From Bog-473 sp963764305 (GTDB lineage: Bacteria; Actinomycetota; Acidimicrobiia; Acidimicrobiales; RAAP-2), in the NCBI GenBank assembly GCA_963764305.1, contig CAVXSD010000009.1:377142-441141 (forward strand): a DNA stretch of 64,000 nucleotides. The letters run 5' to 3'. This document shows, one piece after another, positions 8,567 to 17,102 of the stretch. The translations under genes were made by a program, and so were the position numbers. Each line of letters starts with the position of its first letter. Position 1 is the first letter of the stretch. Below the pieces are notes generated by a model. The model made no database searches. It was not told the DNA's origin and saw only the letters and a program-made list of their open reading frames with translations.

Positions 8567-8944
8567 TCAGGCGGCCGGCCCGGTGAGCACCTCGAGCAGC
8601 ACCGCGGCAGCGGAATGCTCGACGTCGCGAGTCGAGGTCAGTAGGACGACCCCGCTGCTCCCGGCCCGGGCGCGGAGCCGCGCCACGCCGTCGCGGGCCG
8701 GCGCGATGGCCAACTCGGCCCGGTAGCGCACCGCGAACGCCTCGAACTTGGCGGGGTCGTGCCCGTACCAGCGCCGGAGGTCGGTGCTCGGTGCCACATC
8801 TTTCAGCCATTCGTCCATGGGCGCATCCGCCTTGGCCACTCCCCTCGGCCAGAGCCGATCGATCAACACCCGGGGCGTCCCGTCATCGGGATGATGGTCA
8901 TAGACGCGCCGGATCTCGACCCGGGGCGCCCGGGGCCGGGTCAA
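8567..8944 (-). CDS. DUF488 family protein
   Basis: The product carries the DUF488 hallmarks: VEIRRVYDHHP, VLIDRLWPRGVAKADAPMD, EWLKDVAPSTDLRRWYGHDP, FEAFAVRYRAEL, and a C-terminal VVLLTSTRDVEHSAA strand. The function is not established, and a link to nucleic-acid or metal chemistry has only been guessed at. I place the start at the TTG at 8944 because it overlaps the stop of the dioxygenase gene upstream as TTGA, and because the residues before it (to 9022) are low-complexity. That gives 125 residues, a normal length. Translation is probably coupled to the upstream gene. Confidence 0.75.
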   Translation of the reverse strand: MTRPRAPRVEIRRVYDHHPDDGTPRVLIDRLWPRGVAKADAPMDEWLKDVAPSTDLRRWYGHDPAKFEAFAVRYRAELAIAPARDGVARLRARAGSSGVVLLTSTRDVEHSAAAVLLEVLTGPAA

Positions 8945-9810
8945 CCCAGCGCTTCCCGATACGGCCCCAGGTCGATGCCCGGATACCGGGCGGCGACGCC
9001 CAGGAGCGTCTCCTCGCACCAATAGCGATCGCCGGGCCGTGGAAAGCCGAAGAGGTCACGCTGCCGCACAGTGCACTGCGGGAGGAACTTCGCCCAACGC
9101 TCGGGCGACTGCTTGGGCCAGGCCATCTTACCGCCCCAGGTGGTGCCGCGGACCTGAAAGTCGGCGAGGATCGAGAAGCGCGACCGGTCGGGACCCGTGA
9201 TCTCCGAGCCGCGGTGGAGGATGTCGGTCCGGTAGAGAAGCAGTGTCCCCGCCGGCCCCGTGCACGGCACCTCGGCGTCGGCCAGCGACCCGAACGGCAG
9301 GTACAGCGGCGTGTACGCGACGTCCTTCCCGTCCTCGTAGGGCACGATGCGCGTGGGCCCATCCGCGGCGGTCACTTCGGACAGGAAGATGAAAGTCGTC
9401 AGCTGCTGGTAGCGGGGCTCGGGCCGCGGCACCACGAGGCTGTGGCTGCCGTAGTCGCGGTGGAGCGGCTGGTCGTAGTTCACGGCGCCGGCGTACTTGG
9501 CCCACAGCTCGACCTTGTAGAGATGCAGCTCTGCCGTCTCCAAGTAGCGCTCGGCGGCGTCCACGAGGTCGGGGTGCACCGCCAAGCGGTTCAGGTCCCA
9601 CGAGCGGTAGGGGAACTCCTCCACGCCGGCGAATTGGCTCCCTGCGTAGCGCACGAACGCGGCCGGGTCCGCGAAGTACTGCCCGGGACGGGGGAAGTGC
9701 AGCCAGAGCGCTTCTTGGGCGGCCGCCAGCTCCTCGTGGCTCAAGAAACCCTCAAGGAGCGAGAAGCCCCGCTCGCGCACCTCAGCCAGCGTGGCGTCAG
9801 GAACCCGCAT
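8941..9810 (-). CDS. Phytanoyl-CoA dioxygenase (PhyH) family protein
   Basis: A non-haem iron(II), 2-oxoglutarate-type dioxygenase of 289 residues. The iron-binding HxD is seen in YDQPLHRDYGSHSLVV and the distal His in LYRTDILHRGSEITG, followed by the Arg expected to hold 2-oxoglutarate (PDRSRFSIL). The N-terminal FSLLEGFLSHEELAAAQEAL is the usual PhyH opening. I chose the ATG at 9810 because AAGG lies 8 bases before it. Members of this family hydroxylate lipids and small molecules; the substrate here is unknown. The gene is divergent from the alcohol dehydrogenase (64-base gap, presumably holding both promoters) and is coupled to the DUF488 gene. Confidence 0.8.
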   Translation of the reverse strand: MRVPDATLAEVRERGFSLLEGFLSHEELAAAQEALWLHFPRPGQYFADPAAFVRYAGSQFAGVEEFPYRSWDLNRLAVHPDLVDAAERYLETAELHLYKVELWAKYAGAVNYDQPLHRDYGSHSLVVPRPEPRYQQLTTFIFLSEVTAADGPTRIVPYEDGKDVAYTPLYLPFGSLADAEVPCTGPAGTLLLYRTDILHRGSEITGPDRSRFSILADFQVRGTTWGGKMAWPKQSPERWAKFLPQCTVRQRDLFGFPRPGDRYWCEETLLGVAARYPGIDLGPYREALG

Positions 9811-9874
9811 CGCCGGCACCTTATGCCAGGCGGTCTCCCGGTGAGCCCAGGCCGGGCGCGCCTACGCTCACACG

Positions 9875-11056
9875 GTGCGCGCCGTGGTGTTCGACATGGT
9901 TGACCCCGAATTCCCCGCTTCACTCACCGAGGTCCCCGAACCCGCGCTGCCCGGGCCGTCGTGGGCGCGCGTGCAGGTCACGACGGGGGGCATCTGCGGC
10001 AGCGACCTCCACCTGTTCGCGCACAACACCGGGCCGTCACCCACGCTCGCCTCCATCGGGACCTTTCCTTTCGTCCTCGGCCACGAGACGGCGGGCCGCG
10101 TCGTCGAAGCCGGCCCGAACTGCTCCGTCGCCGTCGGGACGCGGGTGGCCCTCGACCCGTGCATCCCCTGTCTGCCCCGGGGGATCGAGCCGCCGTGCGA
10201 CAACTGCGCCCGTGGCTGGACGTCCTCCTGCCTCAATCTGGACAGCCGTATTCTCAGCTCTGGGCGTTCGCTCGGGTTCACCCGGGACCTCGGCGGAGGC
10301 TGGGCGGACAGCGTGCTGGCCCACGACTCCATGCTCCACCCGATGCCCGACGCCATCCCCGACCGTGGCGCCAGCCTCTACGAGCCCGTGTCCATCGCCT
10401 GCCACGGCCTGCTGCGAGCCATGCCGGTCGACGGCGAACCCGTCCTGATCGTGGGTGCCGGCATCATCGGGCTGGCTTCCCTCGCCGCGTTGCGCGGGCT
10501 CTTCCCGCGCTCCCCGGTCACCGTGCTGGCTCGCCACCCCCACCAGGGAGCGGCGGCCGAGGCCTGCGGAGCGGACCATGTCGTCTACGCCGATCCCGGG
10601 CACGGCCACTGGGAGGAGCTGGCGGCACTGAGCGGCTCTCGGGTCGTCGGCCGGAAGCGCCACCAGATGCTGATGGGCGGGTTCCCCTACGTCATCGAAG
10701 CGGTGGGGTCGCCGGACTCCGTGACCGAAGCGCTACGGGCCGTCGCGCACCGCGGGACGGTCCTCCTGCTCGGCGCGGCCGGGATCAGCGAGGTCGACCT
10801 CACACCGATCTGGTACAAGGAGGCGGCGCTGGTCGGCTCCATCGACCACACGGTGGATGCCCACTCGTCACCGGGGCTCGCCGGCGGCGCGGGTCGCCAC
10901 TCCGTCGACCGGGCCCTCGCCGTGCTCGAAGCCGGGCTCCTCCCGGACTCGGTCGTCGTGACGCACGAGTTCGGGTTGGACGACTACCGGCAGGCCATCG
11001 AGACGGCCATCGACCGGCAGACGTCGCACGCCATCAAGGTCGTCTTCCGGCCTTGA
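9875..11056 (+). CDS. Zinc-dependent alcohol dehydrogenase (MDR family)
   Basis: A 393-residue medium-chain dehydrogenase with a GTG start. The catalytic zinc site begins with TTGGICGSDLHLF and continues with FVLGHETAGRVV. The structural zinc loop is unusually long: four Cys in CIPCLP...CDNCARG...SSC. The nucleotide-binding Rossmann motif is VLIVGAGIIGLASLAAL, followed by ACGADHVV and the AVGSPDSVTEALRAV segment. It would oxidise an alcohol or reduce an aldehyde with NAD(P). Its substrate is not evident. The position between two dioxygenases and an amidohydrolase suggests degradation of an organic compound. Confidence 0.85.
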   Translation: MRAVVFDMVDPEFPASLTEVPEPALPGPSWARVQVTTGGICGSDLHLFAHNTGPSPTLASIGTFPFVLGHETAGRVVEAGPNCSVAVGTRVALDPCIPCLPRGIEPPCDNCARGWTSSCLNLDSRILSSGRSLGFTRDLGGGWADSVLAHDSMLHPMPDAIPDRGASLYEPVSIACHGLLRAMPVDGEPVLIVGAGIIGLASLAALRGLFPRSPVTVLARHPHQGAAAEACGADHVVYADPGHGHWEELAALSGSRVVGRKRHQMLMGGFPYVIEAVGSPDSVTEALRAVAHRGTVLLLGAAGISEVDLTPIWYKEAALVGSIDHTVDAHSSPGLAGGAGRHSVDRALAVLEAGLLPDSVVVTHEFGLDDYRQAIETAIDRQTSHAIKVVFRP

Positions 11057-11103
11057 GGGGCAGGAGGCGCGCATGCGTGGCCGGCGCCCCGGGCAACCAG
11101 ATC

Positions 11104-11974
11104 TCAGCGCACCCCGGTCGGCGGGAGGCCCTGCACACTGGTGCGGTACATCTCGCGGCGGACGCCCGCATAGTCGTTCGAGCGCGTTGTGCATCGTGCA
11201 ACGGTTGTCCCAGATGGCCACTGTCCCGACGGACCAGCGCAACCTGCAGGTGAAGTTCTCGTTGATGCTGTGCCGGTACAGCCAGCCCAACAGGTCGCCT
11301 GACTCCTCCTTCGTCCAGCCCTCGAAACGGGTCGTGTAGACGGGGTTGAGGTACAGCGCCCTCTTGCCGGTGACCGGGTGGACGGTCACCGCCGGGTGGA
11401 CGTGCTCGGCGTAGGCAGCAACCGAGGGCGCGATGGCCATGGAGGTGAGGTCCTTGACCCGGTCGAGTAGACCGCCCGTGCCATAGGCCGTCCCGGCCGA
11501 GTGCACGGCGCACAGACCGTCGAGCGTCGTCCTGAGCCCGTGCGAGAGCGTCTCGTAGGCGAGATACTGGTTCGACCACACGGTGTCGCCTCCGTGATCG
11601 GGCACGTCCCAGGCCTGGAGCAGCGTGTAGGCCGGCGGCGCAGGTAGGTAGCTCAGGTCGCTGTGCCAGGCGTTGGCGAAGTTCAGGGCGTCGGTGGGCT
11701 CCTTGATCACCCGGATCACGTAGGGGCGGTCCTCCAGCGGGTCCACGAAGGGCGTGACGTCGCGGCCGCCCAACAGCTCGGTCACCCGCTCGAGGGCATC
11801 GAGGTCGAGCTCCTGGTCGGGCAGGAAGACGACCAGGTGGTCGGCCAGGGCCCGGCGCAACTCGTCCAGCTGCGCCTCCTCGGACACCCGGGCCAGCTCG
11901 ATGCCCGTCACTGACGCCCCCAGGGCGCCGGCCACCGGCTCGACCGTCAGCACCGTCCTTCCGGCCGTCGTCAC
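11104..11974 (-). CDS. TauD/TfdA family dioxygenase (C-terminus frameshifted)
   Basis: A 2-oxoglutarate-dependent iron dioxygenase. The HxD iron motif is NAWHSDLSYLPAPPAYTLL, the family motif GGDTVWSNQYLAYETLS follows, and the distal His is RCTMHNALE. The frame then breaks near 11188: restoring one base gives DYAGVRREMYRTSVQGLPP and a stop at 11104, the normal TauD ending with the 2-oxoglutarate-binding Arg. Without that the frame runs on to 10868. The GTG at 11974 is preceded by GGGAG. The stop of the upstream amidohydrolase gene is only 14 bases away, so the two form an operon. Family members cleave taurine, 2,4-D-like ethers and alkylsulfates. Confidence 0.8.
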
Positions 11975-11988
11975 CAGGCTCCCTTCGT

Positions 11989-13119
11989 TCAGGCCAGGCC
12001 GAGAAGCTCGGCTCCGTTGCTCCAGAAGAAGCGCTCCCGGGTCGACGCGTCGAATCCGGCCACGGCATCACCGAAGGCCTCGAACGGCCGCTTGCCACCC
12101 TCGGGATGCGGGTAGTCGGTCGAGAACATGAACAGGTCGGGACCGCACTGCTCGAGCAGCCAGGCCGTGTCCTCGAACGGGAACGGCGTGAAGCGCACCT
12201 GGCGGCGGAGGTACTCCGAAGGAAGCAGCGTCAGCTCCTGGAGCGCCGGTTCGAACTTGGAGAACGAGCGAAGCGCGTGGTCGACGTTGCGTAGCAGGCC
12301 GGGCACCCAACTCGCCCCGAGCTCGATCGCCGCGCCCCGCAGCCCCGGGTGGCGCTCGAAGACCCCATCGAGCGCCATGCAGGCCAGGAAGCGCTCGGGC
12401 GAATGGTGCAGGACCGGGAAGTCCTTGGACCGCAGGTTCTCCCCACCACCGAGCCAGTCCTTGGGCCGGGGGCGGCCGTTGTTGTGGAACGCCTTGGGCA
12501 GGAGCCTCCCGCCGCCCACGTGGAGAACGAAGGGGACACCGGCCTCGGCCAGGCAGGCCCAGACGGGCTCGAGGTCCACGTGCGCGGGAGAGAAGTCCCC
12601 GGGCGCGTCGGAGGGGACCCAGATGGCCGCCACGCCGACCTCGAGCGCCTCCATCAGGGTCCCGAGGGCCCGGGCGGGGTCGTTGAGCGGCAGGTAGCCG
12701 ACGGCCTTCAGCCGCGGGTCCGGTGCGCAGAAGGCGGTCATAGCCCGGTTCAGGGCCTCGGTGCCGCCATAGAGGACGTCGGGATCCTTGCTCCGCGAGA
12801 AATGGGCCAGGGCGAAGGTCGGGAAGACGAGCTGCGCGTCGATCGCCAGGGCATCGAGCACCTTCGACCGCACCGCCGTGTCGAGGGCGCCCGGCGCCAT
12901 CCACCCCTTGGGGCCCTTGAGGACCTCGGGCCCGATCTCCTGCCGACGGTGCGCCTCCCAGAGCTCGGGCAGTCCGGCCATCAGCTGGGCCGCTCCGGCT
13001 CCCGCTCCCTCCAGGCCCAGCGAACCGAGACGGTCGCGCAGCCCGGCGTCGGCGAAGCCGCCCAGCCACTCGGGCGTCTCCATGAGGTGGCTGTCGGCGT
13101 CGAAGATCGCTGATTCCAT
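11989..13119 (-). CDS. Amidohydrolase family 2 protein
   Basis: 376 residues from the ATG at 13119, which follows a G-rich ribosome binding site. The N-terminal AIFDADSHLMETPEWL replaces the classic DxHxH metal motif with DADSH, as usual for this subfamily. Later signatures are LDALAIDAQLVFPTFA, a VGYLPLNDPARAL strand, VPFVLHVGGG with a metal-binding His, and FMFSTDYPHPEGG with the catalytic Asp. This TIM-barrel family contains decarboxylases and hydrolases of aromatic or dicarbonyl acids. It is the first gene of a pair with the TauD gene (14-base gap). Together with the alcohol dehydrogenase and PhyH genes it suggests a catabolic locus. Confidence 0.8.
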   Translation of the reverse strand: MESAIFDADSHLMETPEWLGGFADAGLRDRLGSLGLEGAGAGAAQLMAGLPELWEAHRRQEIGPEVLKGPKGWMAPGALDTAVRSKVLDALAIDAQLVFPTFALAHFSRSKDPDVLYGGTEALNRAMTAFCAPDPRLKAVGYLPLNDPARALGTLMEALEVGVAAIWVPSDAPGDFSPAHVDLEPVWACLAEAGVPFVLHVGGGRLLPKAFHNNGRPRPKDWLGGGENLRSKDFPVLHHSPERFLACMALDGVFERHPGLRGAAIELGASWVPGLLRNVDHALRSFSKFEPALQELTLLPSEYLRRQVRFTPFPFEDTAWLLEQCGPDLFMFSTDYPHPEGGKRPFEAFGDAVAGFDASTRERFFWSNGAELLGLA

Positions 13120-13368
13120 TGGCCCCCCAGTGGTCAGATCGTCGCAACTAGCGTAGACCGACCGGGCGACCATGATGATGTGGAGGCCACCTCGACCGCG
13201 CCTTCCGGGCGATTTCCGAGGCCTGAATAGGTTTCCACAGGCGTCGGCGCCCCACAGACAACATTTATCCCGGTCATAAGTTTCTCTGACCTGGCGTTCA
13301 GACCTGCCGTGTCAAATGGATGCCGTGGAGAGCCGGGGCCGCCCGAGCTCAGACGGAGGACCGCAGAC

Positions 13369-15051
13369 ATGACAGAGCAGCAGAACGACCAGACGAACGG
13401 CGAGCCCGTGGGCGACCCCGCAGCGGAGACCGCTCCGACGCCGGTGCCCGAGGCGACCAACGAAGCGGCCATCCCGATGCCGGCCGCTGCCGCCGCGCCA
13501 ACGGAACAGCCACTCCCCCTCCCCCAGCAGCCCGACACGCCCCCGATGGGTGTTCCTCAGGGCACGACGCCGACCGAGGGCACGACCCCGCCGCAGGGCA
13601 CCTACGCGATGGGCGCGCTGGCCGGCAACCCCATGCTCGGTGACGCCCCTGTCTCTCCGTTCGCCGGCCCGTCGCCTACCGACCCCGGCGCCCCCGTGTG
13701 GACTGCGCCCCCCGCTCCCGCCGCGGCAGGCAGCACCAACCACCGTGTGCGCAACGGCCTCTTGGCCGGCGCTGCCGCGCTCGCCGTCCTGGGCGCGGGC
13801 ATCGGCATCGGCCACGCCACGACCGACAACAACGGGTCGAGCACGCAGGCCTTCGCCCCCTCCTCGGGCAGCTCACACCTGCATTCGGGTTCCGGGTCCT
13901 CTGGGGGCTCGGGATCCTCTGGCAGCCCCTTCGGCAACGGCTCTCCCTTCGGGGGGATCTTCGGTGGCTCGGGCAACTCCGGCGGCAACTCCGGTAATGG
14001 CAACTCGGGCTCGTCGAACTCCTCTGGGCCGAGTGACGCCGACGCCATCGCGTCGAAGGTCGACCCGGGTCTGGTCGACATCAACACGACGCTCGGCTAC
14101 CAGCAGGAGCAGGCCGCGGGGACGGGCATCGTGCTCACGTCCAACGGCGTGATCCTCACCAACAACCACGTGATCAACGGAGCCACGAGCATCAGCGTGA
14201 CCGATGTCGGCAACCACAAGACGTACACGGCCAGCGTGGTCGGGTACGACCGGACCAAGGACATCGCGGTCCTGCAGCTGCACAACGCCTCGGGACTCCA
14301 GACGGCAACGCTGGCGACCTCGTCCAGCGCCTCGGTCGGCCAGAACGTCGTCGGCGTCGGCAACGCTGGCGGCACCGGCGGGACGCCGAGTGCGGCCGGC
14401 GGAACGGTGACGGCGCTCAACCAGTCGATCACCGCCAGCGACGAAGGTGACGGCACCTCGGAGCAGCTGAGCGGCCTCATCGAGACCAACGCCGACATCC
14501 AGCCCGGTGACTCGGGAGGTGCCCTCGTCAACACCTCGGGCGAGGTGATCGGTGTGGACACGGCTGCCTCCGCCGGGTTCTCGTTCCAGTCCAGCGACCA
14601 GTCCTCGGGGAACCAGGGCTATGCCATCCCTATCAACACCGCCCTGAGCATCGCCCGGGCGATCGAGGCCGGGTCGGGCTCGTCCACGATCCACATCGGC
14701 CAGACGGCGTTCCTGGGCGTCGAGATCAACGCCGCGAGTGACAACTCCGGCAACGGCGGTCAAGGAGGCGGCTTCGGTGGATTCTTCGGAGGCAACTCCG
14801 GCAACACCGGGTCATCGGTCTCCGGGGCCTCCATCGCCAGTGTCGTCACCAACGGTCCGGCGCAGGAGGCCGGTCTCGCCCAGGGTGACGTCATCACGTC
14901 GCTCGGTGGCAAGACGATCGGCACCGCCAACGACCTCACCGGCGACATGGGCGCCTACCACCCCGGCGACAAGGTGACGATCGGTTGGACCGACGGGTCG
15001 GGCCAGACCCACACGGCCACGGTGCAACTCTCGTCAGGTCCTCCGCAGTAG
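13369..15051 (+). CDS. Membrane-anchored HtrA/DegP-type serine protease with PDZ domain
   Basis: 560 residues from the ATG at 13369 (GGAGGA 8 bases upstream). The cytoplasmic N-terminus is a ~125-residue Pro/Ala/Thr-rich tail, followed by one membrane helix (about 130-148, GLLAGAAALAVLGAGIGIG) and a Gly/Ser/Asn-rich linker to about residue 220. The trypsin-like domain shows the triad: His in LTNNHVINGA, Asp in YDRTKDIAVLQL, Ser in IQPGDSGGALVNTSG. The C-terminal ~100 residues form a PDZ domain (GPAQEAGLAQGDVITSLGG). It would degrade or refold damaged envelope proteins outside the membrane, as in other actinobacterial HtrA/PepD proteins. A strong terminator follows at once, so it is monocistronic. 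Confidence 0.9.
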   Translation: MTEQQNDQTNGEPVGDPAAETAPTPVPEATNEAAIPMPAAAAAPTEQPLPLPQQPDTPPMGVPQGTTPTEGTTPPQGTYAMGALAGNPMLGDAPVSPFAGPSPTDPGAPVWTAPPAPAAAGSTNHRVRNGLLAGAAALAVLGAGIGIGHATTDNNGSSTQAFAPSSGSSHLHSGSGSSGGSGSSGSPFGNGSPFGGIFGGSGNSGGNSGNGNSGSSNSSGPSDADAIASKVDPGLVDINTTLGYQQEQAAGTGIVLTSNGVILTNNHVINGATSISVTDVGNHKTYTASVVGYDRTKDIAVLQLHNASGLQTATLATSSSASVGQNVVGVGNAGGTGGTPSAAGGTVTALNQSITASDEGDGTSEQLSGLIETNADIQPGDSGGALVNTSGEVIGVDTAASAGFSFQSSDQSSGNQGYAIPINTALSIARAIEAGSGSSTIHIGQTAFLGVEINAASDNSGNGGQGGGFGGFFGGNSGNTGSSVSGASIASVVTNGPAQEAGLAQGDVITSLGGKTIGTANDLTGDMGAYHPGDKVTIGWTDGSGQTHTATVQLSSGPPQ

Positions 15052-15077
15052 CGCTCCGCTCACCGGCACGGTGACTG

Positions 15078-15118
15078 CGAAGGCCCCTCCCGCCACTACC
15101 AGGCAGGGGGGGCCTTCG
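15078..15118 (+). terminator. Intrinsic terminator hairpin after the HtrA protease gene
   Basis: CGAAGGCCCC (15078-15087) pairs perfectly with GGGGCCTTCG (15109-15118) around a 21-base loop, 27 bases after the stop. There is only a weak T-rich tail, as is common in high-GC actinobacteria. Confidence 0.8.
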
Positions 15119-15188
15119 TCGTATCCGTGGTCAGTCCGCCTCACCCCGGACGTCGTTACCCAGGGCCCGGAGGGGTAGCTTGGCCTGT

Positions 15189-15488
15189 ATGGCGCTGGAG
15201 TACGTGATTCCCGGGGGAAGGCTCACGGACACCGAGCTCACGGACACCGAGCTCACCGCCCTGGCTCTGGCCGCCGACCCGGATGCGCCGATCGCCGACG
15301 GGGCGGTGCCCATCGGCATCCACCTGGCCCAGCTGGGAACCGCTCTCCCGCTCTGGTACATGCCGCCGGTGGTGCACCGGGGCGGCCGCCGGTGGAAGGC
15401 GCCCTTCGTGATCGCCGTTGTCTCGGCCTTCCTGCTGATCGATCTCATGGGTCTGTGCAATACCTATGGGCTCCTCACCTGGGCCTGA
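15189..15488 (+). CDS. Small membrane protein, unknown function
   Basis: 99 residues from the ATG at 15189. The N-terminal half is soluble and acidic. The C-terminal half has a short basic stretch (HRGGRRWKAP) followed by one hydrophobic helix, FVIAVVSAFLLIDLMGLC, so it is probably a single-pass protein. A perfect 15-bp tandem duplication at 15222-15251 gives LTDTELTDTELTALALAAD. I recognise no family. The helix and the clean gene boundaries, between the protease terminator and the convergent lsr2 gene, support a real gene. Confidence 0.6.
   Translation: MALEYVIPGGRLTDTELTDTELTALALAADPDAPIADGAVPIGIHLAQLGTALPLWYMPPVVHRGGRRWKAPFVIAVVSAFLLIDLMGLCNTYGLLTWA
15222..15251. repeat. 15-bp perfect tandem duplication
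   Basis: ctcacggacaccgag occurs at 15222-15236 and 15237-15251, in frame inside the small membrane protein. Confidence 0.95.
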
Positions 15489-15554
15489 GGCGCTCCCGGA
15501 ACCCAGGGCCGGGCCTGAAGGCGGGTCGAGCGGGCAGTCGGAAGAACCAGTCGG

Positions 15555-15905
15555 TCAGGGCTTGCCCGCCGCTCTCCAGCTCTTGACCCGGGCGTCGCTG
15601 ATCCGTCGAGCCGTCGGCATGTTCGCCCAGGCCCGGAAACGGGCCTTCTCCTCGGCGCTCAGCTTGGAGTAGAGCGACTCTTCGGCCGGTGGACCACTCG
15701 GCCGCGGTGAGCGGGTACGGCCCCCACCCCCGCGGCTACTCCGTCCCTTCTCGATATACGGCTTGAACGCCCGACGAAGCTCCGACGCGTTGGCTGTGCT
15801 CAGGTCGATCTCGTAGGTCTGGCCATCGAGGGCAAACTCGATCGTCTCGTCGGCGTCCCCGCCATCCATGTCATCGGTCAGCTTCACTATCACGGTCTTT
15901 GCCAT
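15555..15905 (-). CDS. lsr2: Lsr2 family nucleoid-associated protein
   Basis: 116 residues from the ATG at 15905. The N-terminal dimerisation domain is typical of Lsr2: MAKTVIVKLTDDMDGGDADE, then IEFALDGQTYEIDLSTANA and ELRRAFKPYIEKGR. A Gly/Arg/Ser-rich linker leads to a C-terminal domain, KARFRAWANMPTARRISDAR. In canonical Lsr2 the DNA-contacting loop is an RGR minor-groove hook. Here that position reads ISDAR, so the hook is altered, which could change AT-rich DNA recognition. The protein silences foreign DNA in related bacteria. The window contains an A+T-richer accessory region that would be a natural target; that link is inference. Confidence 0.85.
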   Translation of the reverse strand: MAKTVIVKLTDDMDGGDADETIEFALDGQTYEIDLSTANASELRRAFKPYIEKGRSSRGGGGRTRSPRPSGPPAEESLYSKLSAEEKARFRAWANMPTARRISDARVKSWRAAGKP

Positions 15906-16225
15906 GGACAAATGGTGACAGAGCCCTCGACGGCCCACAAAGGCCGCCTGTGGCGAATGGGCAGGAACAGCAGCAGGAATTCGGCGGTCACGGTCGTCGG
16001 TGCCCGCAAAGGTGCAGCCGGACGCCGGTCGCGGCCAGCTGAACGGTGCAATCACCCGGAATGTCGATTGCCCAGGAGACATACGGGTAGGCTAGAGGTG
16101 TCCCGACGTGCCGGATTTGACCCCTTTTCCCCCTCTGTCAAATCCAAGGCGCGGTCGGGGCCTTTTCGCCCACCACCGCCAAGAATGCTCCGTCTGTCGG
16201 GCGGCCCGGTCGCCAGAATGGTCCG

Positions 16226-16468
16226 ATGCCACGTCGAAACAGTGCCCGCAAGGGCCAAGGGCAGCAGTCTCTAGGCGATCACCGCGTCCCGGGCCTGGGA
16301 TCGCACTGGCGCGCCGACGGCCTCCCGAAGGCCGCCTACGCGAGCCAGGCTGACGCGCTGACCGCGGCACTCGTGCGTCGGCAGGAGTCAGGGGTGGACT
16401 TGACCGTCTATCGCTGCGACGTCTGCTCGGCCTGGCACATGGGCAATCCACGGCGCGATCCGTCGTAA
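16226..16468 (+). CDS. Small protein with C-terminal zinc-ribbon-like CxxC..WH motif
   Basis: 80 residues with a Lys/Arg/Gln-rich start (MPRRNSARKGQGQQS) and an alanine-rich helix. The C-terminal motif LTVYRCDVCSAWHMGNP has a CxxC pair and a WHxG that could bind one metal ion. Small actinobacterial proteins with a YxCxxCxxWHxG ending are common and uncharacterised. The gene lies 12 bases upstream of the DinB-like gene on the same strand, so the two are probably cotranscribed. Confidence 0.6.
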   Translation: MPRRNSARKGQGQQSLGDHRVPGLGSHWRADGLPKAAYASQADALTAALVRRQESGVDLTVYRCDVCSAWHMGNPRRDPS

Positions 16469-16480
16469 CGAGGGGCTGGC

Positions 16481-16999
16481 ATGGATCCGTCGTCGCGCCC
16501 CCCGGGTTGGGAACGCCAGCAGGCCCTGTGCCCCGAGTGCGGGTTCGATTGGGACGAGGCGAGCTACGAGGTACTGGTCGGCCGGTGCGTGACCAACATC
16601 GCCGTCTTCGGTGGCGTGCTCTCTAGGATCGACCCGGCGGAGGCCGTCGAACCTGGTCTCTGGTCCGCCAGCCGTTACGTGTGGCACACCGTCGACGTCC
16701 TCCGCTTCGGGACCGAGCGCCTGTGGACGATCAGTGCGGACCCCGCGTTCGGTGTCCCGGCTTGGGACGAGAACATCGTCGCCGAGGTGCGCTCCTACGA
16801 CCAGCTCTCGCCCATGGTCGGCCTCATCGCACTGCTCTCCGCGGCCGATGCGTGGCGCACGGCAGCCTTCGAGGCACCGCACGACGTGACGACACTGCAC
16901 CCCGAGTCCGGCGCGATCAATGCCTTCGACGTCGTCCAACGAAATGCACACGAGGTCTGCCACCACCTGTGGGACGTCCGACGGGCGATGGACGACTGA
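16481..16999 (+). CDS. DinB-superfamily protein with N-terminal CxxCGFDWD motif
   Basis: 172 residues from the ATG at 16481. The opening has CPECGFDWDEASYEV, a CxxC pair before the helical bundle. The DinB/mycothiol-isomerase-type helices follow: metal-ligand His in ASRYVWHTVDVLRFGTERL and the second pair in VVQRNAHEVCHHLWDVRRAM. Such proteins are metal-dependent thiol transferases or detoxification enzymes using mycothiol or bacillithiol. A second protein with the same Cys-motif-plus-DinB layout lies at 49527-50048. The small zinc-ribbon-like gene upstream is probably in the same transcript. Confidence 0.75.
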   Translation: MDPSSRPPGWERQQALCPECGFDWDEASYEVLVGRCVTNIAVFGGVLSRIDPAEAVEPGLWSASRYVWHTVDVLRFGTERLWTISADPAFGVPAWDENIVAEVRSYDQLSPMVGLIALLSAADAWRTAAFEAPHDVTTLHPESGAINAFDVVQRNAHEVCHHLWDVRRAMDD

Positions 17000-17102
17000 C
17001 CCCGAGAACACCGCGCCACACCTCGTACGCCGACACCGTGAGATCGTCAGGGCCGTCGGGGCCGCCGAGTTGATGGCCGCCCAACCCTGCGAGGATGGAG
17101 CC

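Noticed and set aside
10868..11103. C-terminal extension of the TauD frame beyond 11104
   Set aside because: The natural family ending is recovered in the other frame with a stop at 11104; the extension is a frameshift product that overlaps the alcohol dehydrogenase gene.
12068..13147. Minus-strand open frame of 359 codons overlapping the amidohydrolase gene
   Set aside because: Arg/Ala/Gly-rich shadow of the amidohydrolase frame with no motifs.
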